Below are positions 23,132-32,129 of a DNA stretch of 64,000 nucleotides, in pieces. The number at the start of each line of letters is the position of its first letter. Within the stretch, counting starts at the first letter, position 1. The notes under the pieces were generated by a model. It made no database searches. It had not been told where the DNA came from and saw only the letters and a program-made list of their open reading frames with translations. The position numbers and the translations under genes are program-made. This DNA is from an uncultured Aquimarina sp. (GTDB taxonomy: Bacteria > Bacteroidota > Bacteroidia > Flavobacteriales > Flavobacteriaceae): contig CANNBP010000020.1 of the NCBI GenBank assembly GCA_947502885.1, positions 1-64,000 of the forward strand. The letters are read 5' to 3'.

Positions 23132-25339
23132 TTACTGCAACACAACTTTCTTTTTCATCTCTTTACCTTTTTGGATTACTTGCACCACATAAATTCCGGT
23201 TGGATATCTTGATAAGTCAATACTACCAATATTTGATGCTTTAGATAAGATTTTTTTACCCGACATGTTATAAATATTAATAATAGCATTCTCTGGATGA
23301 TCAAGATATACAGTAACCATACCTTTTGTTGGGTTAGGATATACCTCAAAACTTGGTTTATCAATCGTAGTTAAACCTTCAAAGCTATCTGCAACCTCAA
23401 CATCACTAGTATCTTCTGCCAACAGTTGTGATTTTGCTGCTACATTGTGCCCATATCTTTCGATATCGATCAATTCATATCCATTTTTACTATAATTGGT
23501 ATGCTTATCCATTATACTGCAAAAACTATGGTTTCTATTAAGATACTCTCCTTGATTACTTTTTTCCCAAATACCAGCCCATCGCTGATTTCCTGATATT
23601 TCATAAGCTTCTATATCAATAAGTCGGTACCCTTGATCTAATCGTTGTTGCCATAAGTCATGAAACCCTTGAGTACTATAATTTCTATTCAATAAACCAT
23701 CTTGTCCTGCAACCCAAACGCCAGACCATTTTTGTTGACCTCCAGAGTTATATACTTCAATATCGATTAGTTTCATTCCTTTGCCTGCAAATTCAGCTCT
23801 TTTTTGCGCAAAACCTGCGGTACTGTAATTTCGAATCAAGGCATAGGCTCCGTTACCAGGTCTAAATAGTCCCGCCCACTTGCGTTGTCCGTTAATTACA
23901 TAAGTTTCCAGATCAATTAAACGATATCCTTTTCCAGACATTTCCTTCCATTTGGCATTAAAACCTGTTTGGTCATACCCTCTCCACATTGGATTTCCTC
24001 CCGGGCCTTGCTTAAAAACACCATCCCAAACTAACTTTCCATTTTTAAAAGAAGGTTCGAAATCATCACAATAATATCCTTTGTTTCTTAATTTTTGCCA
24101 TTCTTTTGCAAAATTCGAATGACTATACCCTCTTCTTATAATTACATCTTTATTCGTTTTTCGCCATACTCCAGCAAATTTACCTTCGCAACTTTTCATT
24201 GTAGAAGTACAGGCATCTTTTGGTGTTTTATCACTACCCCAATCAAGGCCAATAGCAGTGTAAACTCGTTTTCTTATTCTAGAAGCATCTCCATAATTTG
24301 ATGGTATCATTACGACTACACCGATTCCTTTATTAGGATAAAAGTGCATGTCTGTTCGCACATTATCATGTGCCCCATTATGTGATAGTCTAAAAAAATC
24401 ACTAGCCGGATTACCTACATGTCCAATACCATAACCATAACTACCATTTCCTGGCACATCGGTCCATAGTACGCTAGTGTCATTTAATAGCGTTTCATTC
24501 ATGATACCAATTGCAAATTTGGCTAGATCTCTAACGTTAGATTGCCATCCTCCACTAGGTAATTTCCATTCTACATTACCTATAGTTTTATTATTCATTA
24601 CACCATCGCATGCCTTTTGAACTCCTGTAAAAGAACCTGTTCCTATTTTAAGGCTTGACATTCCTAATTCATCGGCGATATGTTTTTTAACCCACGCTGG
24701 ATATCCATTTGGAGAAACCTCATCGATTACGGCACCTAACAGGTTAAAACCATAAGAAGAATATAAATATTTTGTTCCCGGGTAAAAATCAAGATTTGGC
24801 CCTTTAAAAATACTCACAGCTGATTCTGCATTAAAATCATCTGCATCACTAACATAGGTATTTGAGCTATTATTATTGTACTTTTTAATCACATTACCAT
24901 TTTCATCTTTTTCCGTTCCGCCTCCATAATGATTAATCCCGCTTCGATTAGATAATAAGTGTCGAATACGAACTTTACTTTTCCAACCGATATTAAACGG
25001 AGTCCAATAATCGATATGTTCTGTTACTTTATCATTGATATCGAAGCTATTATAGGTTTCTGCAAGCTTAAGAGCTGCAACTGCTGTTAAAGGTTTAGAA
25101 ATAGAAGCCCATCTCATTGAGGTAAAAGAACTTACTGCAACCTGTTTATCTTTATCCTTATATCCATACCCTCTGGCATAGTATAGTTTTCCATCTTTAA
25201 TAACTCCAATAGCTACACCTGGTATATCTTGTTTGATGATTTCATCTTCAACCGCTGCATTAATTGCAGCCACTTGTCCAAAGAAAATAAATGGACAAAG
25301 AAAAAAAAGAGCGCTTATTAAATATAATTTGATATTCAT
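23132..25339 (-). CDS. Class C beta-lactamase-like serine hydrolase with BTRD1-like repeats and T9SS tail
   Basis: 735 residues from the ATG at 25339 (the frame extends to a GTG at 25369, but the signal peptide MNIKLYLISALFFLCPFIFFGQ begins here). The beta-lactamase/esterase domain spans about 30-375: SISK at 79-82 is the SxxK nucleophile motif and Tyr193 (YLYSSYG) the general base, with Ser where YxN has Asn. LSHNGAH is the late His-Gly motif. About five Trp/Gly-rich repeats follow (SGVW, RNYS--GF---W, KGY-LIDIE-Y---G--KW), resembling bacterial tandem repeat domain 1 found in polyglycine hydrolases. A T9SS tail (FEVYPNPTKG) ends the protein. Likely a secreted peptidase or esterase. Confidence 0.82.
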   Translation of the reverse strand: MNIKLYLISALFFLCPFIFFGQVAAINAAVEDEIIKQDIPGVAIGVIKDGKLYYARGYGYKDKDKQVAVSSFTSMRWASISKPLTAVAALKLAETYNSFDINDKVTEHIDYWTPFNIGWKSKVRIRHLLSNRSGINHYGGGTEKDENGNVIKKYNNNSSNTYVSDADDFNAESAVSIFKGPNLDFYPGTKYLYSSYGFNLLGAVIDEVSPNGYPAWVKKHIADELGMSSLKIGTGSFTGVQKACDGVMNNKTIGNVEWKLPSGGWQSNVRDLAKFAIGIMNETLLNDTSVLWTDVPGNGSYGYGIGHVGNPASDFFRLSHNGAHDNVRTDMHFYPNKGIGVVVMIPSNYGDASRIRKRVYTAIGLDWGSDKTPKDACTSTMKSCEGKFAGVWRKTNKDVIIRRGYSHSNFAKEWQKLRNKGYYCDDFEPSFKNGKLVWDGVFKQGPGGNPMWRGYDQTGFNAKWKEMSGKGYRLIDLETYVINGQRKWAGLFRPGNGAYALIRNYSTAGFAQKRAEFAGKGMKLIDIEVYNSGGQQKWSGVWVAGQDGLLNRNYSTQGFHDLWQQRLDQGYRLIDIEAYEISGNQRWAGIWEKSNQGEYLNRNHSFCSIMDKHTNYSKNGYELIDIERYGHNVAAKSQLLAEDTSDVEVADSFEGLTTIDKPSFEVYPNPTKGMVTVYLDHPENAIINIYNMSGKKILSKASNIGSIDLSRYPTGIYVVQVIQKGKEMKKKVVLQ

Positions 25340-25433
25340 GATTTGATTTTTATAATGTTTTCGAATCACTTTTCACCATAAGTCCATAATGATCTTGGTT
25401 AAAAGAGAAGAGGTTATTTTTATAAAGCTTCAA

Positions 25434-25441
25434 CAAATTTA
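25434..25441 (-). promoter_or_regulatory. Bacteroidota -7 promoter element (TAAATTTG)
   Basis: Exact TAnnTTTG on the minus strand, about 95 bases before the serine hydrolase start. No clear -33 element. Confidence 0.4.
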
Positions 25442-25581
25442 TCTTAAAACTAAATACGATTCATCCTAATAAATGCATCACAAAAGCATACAAAACTCCT
25501 CTTCTCTTCGGGATCAACAATGAAATCCTAATGGGTAAAAAATAATTCCCTTTTGTTTTTTGTTTTCTGTTTTCCTATCGA

Positions 25582-26508
25582 TTATTTATCCATCATAAAG
25601 TCGAATTGATCTTTACCCATGGCATTTCTTACTCTCAGACGAAAAGATGTATTCGAATTTGTTCCCCATGAATATGTATATGATTTAACTTTATTTGCTG
25701 GTACTTCGAAACCTGGTGGGAAATTTTGTTTCATCGATCTCCAAACTCCATTTGATAGATATTCAAAGTATAGCTCTGGACCTACATAAGTAGTACAAAG
25801 TACAGGTTGATCACAATAATATTTAGTCATATGGTTATTACTAGAATTTTGGACTGCTCTACTACAAATTTTCCCTTTCCATTTCTTGATACCGGCAAAT
25901 GTCGCTGTATATCTATATTTTTGACCATTATCGCATCCTACCGGCCCTAAATTGGCGCAATCATTAACAAAAGGGCCATAATTATTTGGTGTTTTATCCA
26001 GTCTAATAAATTCTGGGTTACCAATAAAACCATAGGCTATAGAACTTGTAAATGAATTATTGTTACATGCGATAGTTGCTCCCCTTTGCTCCATCGGAGA
26101 CAGTTTATTTATAGCGTCTCTACCCCAACCCTGAGGCTTTATATTTGCACTTTTTTCACTATTTATGGCCTTCAGAAAATCTGGAACTACTGTACCAGGT
26201 TTGGATAGTGCCCAAAACATTTCTTGTTCTGTAAGTTCTTTTTTGGCTAGTATAGATGCGGCATTTACTGCAGAGCAATCGCCACAATCGGCTTCTTCTA
26301 ATAAAAACACACCTTTCAATTCTCCATCGTCTATTTTATAAAAAGATACTTGAGTTCCGTTATCAAACGTTATTTTCTCTACATCATTTGATAAGTTTGT
26401 TGTTTCTGTCGAAATCGTTGGTTCTAAAGACTCTACATCTCCTTTTTCACATGACATCAAGCATAACATCATTGCAAAAACCAATACATTGATTTTTAAG
26501 TTTTTCAT
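25582..26508 (-). CDS. Unknown lipoprotein, 308 aa, cysteine-containing
   Basis: Lipobox CLMSC with Cys20. The N-terminal third has ITFDNGTQVSFYKIDDGELKGVFLLEE, then EADCGDCSAVNAASILAKKELTEQEMFWAL, a CxxC-type motif in a helical region. The rest is rich in Asn, Gly and aromatic residues, with further Cys (IACNNN, NDCANLGPVGCDN, GKICSRAV, YYCDQPVLCTTY) that look disulfide-bonded. The last 60 residues suggest a beta-sandwich. No family was recognised. It lies 180 bp downstream of another unknown lipoprotein on the same strand. Confidence 0.75.
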   Translation of the reverse strand: MKNLKINVLVFAMMLCLMSCEKGDVESLEPTISTETTNLSNDVEKITFDNGTQVSFYKIDDGELKGVFLLEEADCGDCSAVNAASILAKKELTEQEMFWALSKPGTVVPDFLKAINSEKSANIKPQGWGRDAINKLSPMEQRGATIACNNNSFTSSIAYGFIGNPEFIRLDKTPNNYGPFVNDCANLGPVGCDNGQKYRYTATFAGIKKWKGKICSRAVQNSSNNHMTKYYCDQPVLCTTYVGPELYFEYLSNGVWRSMKQNFPPGFEVPANKVKSYTYSWGTNSNTSFRLRVRNAMGKDQFDFMMDK

Positions 26509-26688
26509 AATTTTTAAGTTTTAAAAGTTTATTCATTGCCAGAAAGTTTCTACCCGTTGGATGCAAACTTGTCACAGAGCTTGTAAAAGAATAGTTTTCC
26601 CCTTTGGTTTACCTTCTACAATCTCTTTTGACAATAGAACCTTTTATTCGAGTAATCTTTCAGACTATATTTTCCCTTACGTCTACTT

Positions 26689-27204
26689 TTAGCAATTTGC
26701 TCCGATACACACATCTCCCGCATTTGGTGAACAGGTGGCTGTGGCAGAACAATATTTATCTTCATAATCAGTGGTTAACCATAAATCCATACCAAATCCT
26801 TTTCCTATGGTTACCATGATGATTCTAAATCTATTAGGATAGGCTCTCTTTATAGCTCTATACGAGTAGGTCTGTAGTCCTCTTCTATTAAATCTCATAC
26901 TTCCTACCACATCTTTGTATAAGCGTTGATCTGCAAAAACACTTTTTAGAATAGGCTCAGTTTTTATAAAGCGATCAAAGTCATCCCTGTTTCTTACAAT
27001 ATTTACCTTTGGGTTATCCATAAGTTTTGACAATTCTTCTGTAGTTGTAGCAAGTCTATAATTATAATCCCAACCAAATTGTTGATTTTTTGCATCCAAA
27101 GTGGTTGCAGGACTTTGTTGTACATCATTGGACTCATCTTTTTCGCATGATATAAAAAGTACCAATCCAATAAGTATGAGTGTGAAATAAGATATCGTTT
27201 TCAT
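26689..27204 (-). CDS. Unknown lipoprotein with a C-terminal cysteine cluster, 171 aa
   Basis: Lipobox VLFISC (Cys20). The middle part (TTTEELSKLMDNPKVNIVRN, then RRGLQTYSYRAIKRAYPNRF) is basic and helical. The tail has four cysteines in 18 residues, YCSATATCSPNAGDVCIGANC, likely two disulfides. No family was recognised. No TAnnTTTG box lies upstream. Instead a bipartite element shared with the subtilase gene at 35348-36613 sits 91 bp before the start, and the 41-bp repeats lie further out. This suggests control by the ECF sigma factor of the window. Confidence 0.72.
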   Translation of the reverse strand: MKTISYFTLILIGLVLFISCEKDESNDVQQSPATTLDAKNQQFGWDYNYRLATTTEELSKLMDNPKVNIVRNRDDFDRFIKTEPILKSVFADQRLYKDVVGSMRFNRRGLQTYSYRAIKRAYPNRFRIIMVTIGKGFGMDLWLTTDYEDKYCSATATCSPNAGDVCIGANC

Positions 27205-27294
27205 AATTCTTTAGTTTTAGTTTTGTGTTCCTACTCTTTTAAGGCTTTTCGGTTTCCGCCTTTGTGTAACATTATTTTGAATCGATTCATACCC

Positions 27295-27324
27295 CCGTTC
27301 CAAAAGAGTAAAATTTGTTACCCA
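27295..27324 (-). promoter_or_regulatory. Putative ECF-type promoter, TGGGTAAC-N14-TGGAACGG
   Basis: The minus strand reads TGGGTAAC (27324-27317), 14 bases, then TGGAACGG (27302-27295), 91 bp before the lipoprotein gene. The same two 8-base boxes with a 13-base spacer stand 99 bp before the subtilase gene (36712-36740). Two copies in a 64-kb window at matching distance and orientation are hard to explain by chance. Confidence 0.5.
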
Positions 27325-27382
27325 AAAAATTGAAAAAACTTTCTAGTATTTCTAAATACTATACATAGGATAGGTTCTTAAG

Positions 27383-27665
27383 TATATTTCCTGCCAAGTG
27401 TGGGAGATCAATATTTTTTATTATATATCTCCTGCCAAGCGTGGGAGATCAACATTTTTTAATATATACCTCCTGCATGCCGTGGGAGATCAATATTTTT
27501 TATTATATACCTCCTGCATGCCGCGGGAGATCAATATTTTTTATTATATATCTCCTGCACACTGCGGGAGATCAACTTTTTTTAATATATACCTCATGCA
27601 CGCTGTGGGAGATCAACTTTTTTTAATATATACCCCCTGCACACTGCGGGAGATCAACTTTTTTT
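27383..27665. repeat. Seven tandem 41-bp hairpin repeats
   Basis: Seven units with an exact 41-bp period (the GGGAGATCAA core starts at 27402, 27443, 27484, 27525, 27566, 27607 and 27648). Each unit is TATATMTCCTGC, a variable 5-base centre, then GYGGGAGATCAA and a T-rich AT spacer. CTCCTGC and GCGGGAG pair into a 7-bp stem with one G-U, and changes cluster in the loop. There are no unique spacers, so it is not a CRISPR array. It lies between the metalloprotease terminator and the promoter of the lipoprotein gene. Confidence 0.92.
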
Positions 27666-27704
27666 AGACCACAGCTTCTGTTTACTAAAACTTAGCTGCA
27701 TAAA

Positions 27705-27733
27705 AAAAGGAGGTAGAATTCCTACCCCCTTTT
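27705..27733 (-). terminator. Terminator of the metalloprotease gene
   Basis: AAAAGGAGGTAG/CTACCCCCTTTT with an AATTC loop and one mismatch. On the minus strand it is followed by a T run. It lies about 40 bp after the stop at 27774. Confidence 0.75.
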
Positions 27734-27773
27734 AATCCACATTGTGGAATTTAATCTACACTTTTTTATATTT

Positions 27774-30014
27774 TTATTCTATAATCACTTGTTTATAAAT
27801 AGTCTCTTTACCAGATTTGATCATTAAAATAAAGACGCCATGTAACCCGTTTACATTAATTTCTTCTAACTTAGTTAACGTATTTTGTGTTAACACTGCT
27901 TTTCCGGTTATATCAATTAACTGAATTTTACCTTCTTCAAAATCACTATGGATATGTAATTTACCTTGAGATACAGGGTTAGGAAACACTGTAATATCAT
28001 CACCTTGTACTTTCTCTGCCAATGCCGATGTTGATATGTTTACGGTATAATCTTCAACCTCTCCGTCTCCAAATGCAGATCCGTTTGCACAAGGATTAGG
28101 TGCCCCATTATATTTCATGCTTACACGCATACGTGTATTTCCTGTAATTGCAGATGTTGGTACTGTAATTGTGCCCGTTACTGCCGTTTTTTTGGCCGAA
28201 CCCGCATCAAATACCAACTCTCCAGAATCATTAAAATCACAATCCCCATTTAAGTCAATCCAAATTTTAAAATATTCTTTATAAATCTCCTTTGGCCACT
28301 CTGGAGTTAAGGTAATATTAGTTGCTTTTCCTTTTACCAAAGGAATTGTTTTATTGGTAAAATCAGAATATTTCTGAGCATCAGATACATTGGTAAAGTT
28401 TCCTATTTTAACCTCTTTTATATACTCATATTTTACGGTACTACTGGCAGATGCGCAATAAGTACAACTGGCAGGGTTTACGGTAATATACGAAGTCTTG
28501 GTGTTGGTATCATTTCCGTGGGTATTTGCAGCAGTCAAAGATACTTGATATGTTCCTGGGGTGGTATAGGTAACTGTTGGATTTTGAGCGGTACTTGTAG
28601 ATGGGTTACCTCCCGCAAAAGACCAGGACCACGATGTAGGCTCATTTGTAGACTGATCTGTAAAAACTACAGATTGACCTGCTGTAATACTTGTATTATT
28701 GGCTGTAAATTGAGCTATGGGAGCTGTTCCTGTATCTCCTCCTATTTTTTTAACTCGAATCGTCACATTAAAAGATCCATCAGCATTTTTGATCACATTA
28801 CTAAATTTTACCTCATCATTTTCATAGGTCATCCCAGGCTTTAGCACTACATCTCGAACATCATAATAATCTCCCCAACCAAATGCAACATTAGGGGCAG
28901 GGCTCATATCTAATAATAAGTTTTTTAAACCACTATTTTTATATACAAACAGACCATCTGCATTTCCTTTTACCTCTGGTATACTGGTTAAAGGATCAAA
29001 GGTTGAGTTTGCCTTTACTTCGAGCGTATACCCGTCATTTTGATAAATTCCGGGCCATTGTGTAGGAAAATCTGGATGATATACTGCTATCAATCTTTTT
29101 CCTGAAGTATAATTTATAGGGTGTACTGTTACCGTTTGTGTGGTATAACTATCAAGAATATTCAACATACTGTCATCCATCAAATTTAGCACTCTTCTAA
29201 AATAACCATTCAGAGTAGAGGCATATCCCCCCGCTTTCCCCATAATGTCATACATGTTACCATACTCATTTTCCCAATTTGAGCCATTATTAGCATCTTG
29301 TGGTTCATAATCATGCTTACCATTATTCGTACGCGAATTTGCATGCGCACCAATCCCCATAGAATGAATAACTTCGTGTATGTAAGTTGATTCAAAAGAT
29401 GAAAGTGGATATGGTTGTTCGGGTTCATAAGACTTAGGAGGGTTGGTAGAAGAAACAACCAATGTATGTGAATTTTGTGTAATAGAACTTCGTACAGGGT
29501 AGTTCGTTTCTCTATTATAACGCCCTAGTCTAAAGAAAGTGGCAACACCTCTGTGATTGTTAGTTACTCCGTTAATTTTTAGATTAAAAGAACCCGCCCG
29601 AGATCCTCCCAAAGCAGCATCATGACCAATTAACACTATAATTCGATCATAATTACTGGGATTGAAACCAGCAGGTGCATTTATATTTACGTTTTTGAGT
29701 ATATCACTTGCTTCTTTTATAGAAGCCCCTGGGGACCATGGTTTATAATTAGCTACTGTATAATCAAATACATCTCCTGTAAAGTTTAGTTTATTATATG
29801 ATATGACATCAAAATACTCTTGTATTTTACTATTATTTCCGAAAAGTAATTCTTTAAATTCTGATTGGGTAGGAAACTGGTTTCTGTACTCTAAAGGAAC
29901 ATCTGTAAAAGTTACAGGAAACACGGCTACTTTAAAACTGTTGTTTTGTATCTGTGCCTGACTATGAAACATGCATAGCATCAAAACGATGAATAAATAG
30001 TTGAGTTTTTTCAT
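27774..30014 (-). CDS. Secreted zinc metalloprotease with PKD, GEVED and T9SS domains
   Basis: 746 residues. Signal peptide 1-20 (FHSQAQ). The catalytic domain to about 440 has the zinc motif HEVIHSMGIGAH (His213, Glu214, His217, His224) and a Met-turn candidate YDIMGKAGG. This is the M6-like/metzincin pattern of flavobacterial secreted proteases. A PKD domain follows at about 450-535 (FTANNTSITAGQSVVFTDQS, SWSWSFAGG), then a GEVED domain (CTYCAS to GDGEVEDYTV, about 538-675) and a T9SS sorting domain (ITVFPNPVSQG) to the end. It probably degrades external protein for nutrition. Confidence 0.9.
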   Translation of the reverse strand: MKKLNYLFIVLMLCMFHSQAQIQNNSFKVAVFPVTFTDVPLEYRNQFPTQSEFKELLFGNNSKIQEYFDVISYNKLNFTGDVFDYTVANYKPWSPGASIKEASDILKNVNINAPAGFNPSNYDRIIVLIGHDAALGGSRAGSFNLKINGVTNNHRGVATFFRLGRYNRETNYPVRSSITQNSHTLVVSSTNPPKSYEPEQPYPLSSFESTYIHEVIHSMGIGAHANSRTNNGKHDYEPQDANNGSNWENEYGNMYDIMGKAGGYASTLNGYFRRVLNLMDDSMLNILDSYTTQTVTVHPINYTSGKRLIAVYHPDFPTQWPGIYQNDGYTLEVKANSTFDPLTSIPEVKGNADGLFVYKNSGLKNLLLDMSPAPNVAFGWGDYYDVRDVVLKPGMTYENDEVKFSNVIKNADGSFNVTIRVKKIGGDTGTAPIAQFTANNTSITAGQSVVFTDQSTNEPTSWSWSFAGGNPSTSTAQNPTVTYTTPGTYQVSLTAANTHGNDTNTKTSYITVNPASCTYCASASSTVKYEYIKEVKIGNFTNVSDAQKYSDFTNKTIPLVKGKATNITLTPEWPKEIYKEYFKIWIDLNGDCDFNDSGELVFDAGSAKKTAVTGTITVPTSAITGNTRMRVSMKYNGAPNPCANGSAFGDGEVEDYTVNISTSALAEKVQGDDITVFPNPVSQGKLHIHSDFEEGKIQLIDITGKAVLTQNTLTKLEEINVNGLHGVFILMIKSGKETIYKQVIIE

Positions 30015-30625
30015 GAGTTTTTGTTGAGTTTGTGTGATAATTAGTTATAATAAAATTTGCATTGGATCATATACAGAACCAATACAGTCTATTGCAATTA
30101 TAAAAGAAGGGTATTCCTTCTCATATGATACTTAGAAACATCTTATATCATCAAGGGGAAGAAGAGATTGATGATAACAAAATAAGACTATGTTATAAAG
30201 TATCTTAACGAATCAGGTTACTTATTATTATAATACCTAGCGTGAAACTTTAAATGAATTTAAATAAGAATACAACTGGGGGAGAACTGGCCTAAATTGT
30301 TACCACATTGACCTTAATTACTGTACATAAGGGATAAAAGCTTTGGAAAATAAAATTTTGAAATCATATCTTACTCTTCTATCATAAAAACTTCTTTTCT
30401 CATTTTTTTGATACCATCATACATAGCTAACAATTTACGTAAAACACCCTTAGGTAATTTCTTTCATAGTACTAATAAAATTGCTCACTTTTTAAATTTA
30501 AGAACAAGGTAACATTTAATTCTATCGTGACATAAATATATAGTGCTACTCTCAATCATTCATAACATACCGATGGTAGTCAATAAAAAACACATAAATA
30601 ATTATTTTAAACTTAAAACAAAAAA
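30015..30625. other. 611-bp intergenic region with a possible gene remnant
   Basis: No intact gene. On the minus strand a 30-codon frame at 30371-30463 without a start (KKLPKGVLRKLLAMYDGIKK, then MRKEVFMIEE) looks like the end of a protein, and a MKEIT start in another frame lies just before it. This could be a frameshifted remnant. The rest is AT-rich without clear hairpins or -7 boxes. Confidence 0.35.
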
Positions 30626-31969
30626 ATGACACAAATGAAATGCTATTTCACAACCCTGATCGCTCTCCTATTAACTACCTGTATATATTCGACAGAAGTT
30701 GTTCTAACAGGAGGAAATCAAAATGATGTATTGACTGCTATTACTACCTTAAATACTGAAGGAGGTGGGGTAATTGTTATAAATGGTGATGTATTCATCA
30801 ATAATGATATTACAATTCCAGAAACGGTAACCATCAAGGTTATTAATGGTCATAAATTAAAAATTAAAGGAAATGTGACATTAACTATTAATGGATTAAT
30901 TGAAGCAGGACCTTATCAAATTTTTGAACAAGACGATAATGGTACGGTTGAAGATTGTTTTTGGGACAGATGGGATTTCACTTTAGATGATGGTAAAGTA
31001 AGAGGTAATTTAAAAAATGCCTACGTAGTACCACAATGGTGGGGTGTTGATGATACCGGTGTTACCATCTGTGGCCAAAGTTTTCAAAATGCAATCGAAT
31101 CATTTCCTAACGTTCAAAAATTTGTTGCAAACGGCAAGTTTCTGCTAGAAAAAACCTTACATCTTAATCAAAACAATCGCTATTATGATTTTACAGGAGC
31201 TACTTTTATTGGAGTTAATGAAAGTAGAAATGTATGTCGAGCCTTTGAGAATAGTTACCCTCAATGGTATACGACGCCTTCTCAAATTGAAGACATGAAC
31301 CGTTTACCAGAAACTTGGCCTGCAACCGATACAGGAGGTTTAATTAATATAGGTAAACGAAGAGATTTGACCGAGACATCTCCTTACTCTGTAGTAAATG
31401 TAACAATTGACGGAGGTATTTATGTTCCTAAATCCATTTATGATAATGCTTTAGGGATATTAAATGCCAAAAATTCACAAATTCTAAATGTTACAATACA
31501 CTGTTATGATGGTCTTAGAGGAATAGCAATTCAACATCCTGCAAATTGGAATGTAGCCACTCGTACAGACCACGTAATTATTAGAAATGTGATTCAACAA
31601 GGCGGTATAAATGTTATCAATATAGATTTAAGTCGAAGTAAAAATCAGTATGTAAAGAATGTCATTATTGACAATATAATAGGCCATGATGTAACTGGAA
31701 CTGAAGTTGATGGTACTACATATGGGTATGCTTTTAGACTAAGTAATCAAAACGATTTAGCTATAGGGGAAATTGTAAAAAGAATAGAAAATGTATCAAT
31801 TTCGAACGTAGTTCTGACTCATGTCAATGGAGGATTTTATTTTGATGGTGTAACTGGTAACTTATCAAATACTCAGGTCATAGGTTATGGCAAAAAAGAT
31901 GCTACCAAACTTCATAAAGAAGAAAAAAATTCTGATTTAATGATCGCGAATTATAGAATTAAAAATTAG
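30626..31969 (+). CDS. Secreted right-handed beta-helix protein
   Basis: 447 residues. A signal peptide covers about 1-22 (a second ATG at 30635 fits as well). The mature N-terminus (VVLTGGNQNDVLTAITTLNTEGGG) and the strand-rich VIVINGDVFINNDITIPETV region are typical of pectate-lyase-fold proteins. The central and late parts show repeated V-N-VTIDGGIYV, ILNVTIHCYDG, VIIRNVIQQGGINVINID and VSISNVVLTHVNGGFYFDG coils. No T9SS tail and no recognised catalytic triad. It could bind or cleave polysaccharide. Confidence 0.7.
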   Translation: MTQMKCYFTTLIALLLTTCIYSTEVVLTGGNQNDVLTAITTLNTEGGGVIVINGDVFINNDITIPETVTIKVINGHKLKIKGNVTLTINGLIEAGPYQIFEQDDNGTVEDCFWDRWDFTLDDGKVRGNLKNAYVVPQWWGVDDTGVTICGQSFQNAIESFPNVQKFVANGKFLLEKTLHLNQNNRYYDFTGATFIGVNESRNVCRAFENSYPQWYTTPSQIEDMNRLPETWPATDTGGLINIGKRRDLTETSPYSVVNVTIDGGIYVPKSIYDNALGILNAKNSQILNVTIHCYDGLRGIAIQHPANWNVATRTDHVIIRNVIQQGGINVINIDLSRSKNQYVKNVIIDNIIGHDVTGTEVDGTTYGYAFRLSNQNDLAIGEIVKRIENVSISNVVLTHVNGGFYFDGVTGNLSNTQVIGYGKKDATKLHKEEKNSDLMIANYRIKN

Positions 31970-31979
31970 ATAAGAGTTT

Positions 31980-32014
31980 AATTATTCAAAACATAAAGTA
32001 TGTTTTGAATAATT
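31980..32014 (+). terminator. Terminator after the beta-helix gene
   Basis: Perfect 16-bp inverted repeat AATTATTCAAAACATA/TATGTTTTGAATAATT with a three-base loop, 10 bp past the stop. It is AT-rich and has no long T run, so efficiency is uncertain. Confidence 0.6.
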
Positions 32015-32072
32015 AAGAATTCAGCTTCTAAAAAGTATAAGGGTTATTCTTAGAATACCGTTATCTCTACCT

Positions 32073-32116
32073 ATTTTAACCCAAGAGTAGTTTTAAAACT
32101 ACCTTTGGGTTAAAAT
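32073..32116 (-). terminator. Terminator of the CHAT gene
   Basis: ATTTTAACCCAAgaGTAGTTTT pairs with AAAACTACctTTGGGTTAAAAT with one internal mismatch. It lies 14 bp past the CHAT stop and is symmetrical enough to work both ways. Confidence 0.8.
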
Positions 32117-32129
32117 AAAGTATAATAAC

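Noticed and set aside
26554..26580. A third copy of the ECF-like boxes before the 308-aa lipoprotein (CCCGTT and TTGTCAC)
   Set aside because: Spacing is 10 rather than 15 bases and only part of each box matches, so chance similarity is likely.
27383..27665. CRISPR array
   Set aside because: Units abut without unique spacers, the unit is one 41-bp block with gradual drift, and no cas gene is present.
27398..27667. 89-residue repetitive open frame across the 41-bp repeats
   Set aside because: The repeat unit is 41 bp, so the frame shifts each unit, and open frames exist in more than one frame; it is a by-product of the tandem repeat.
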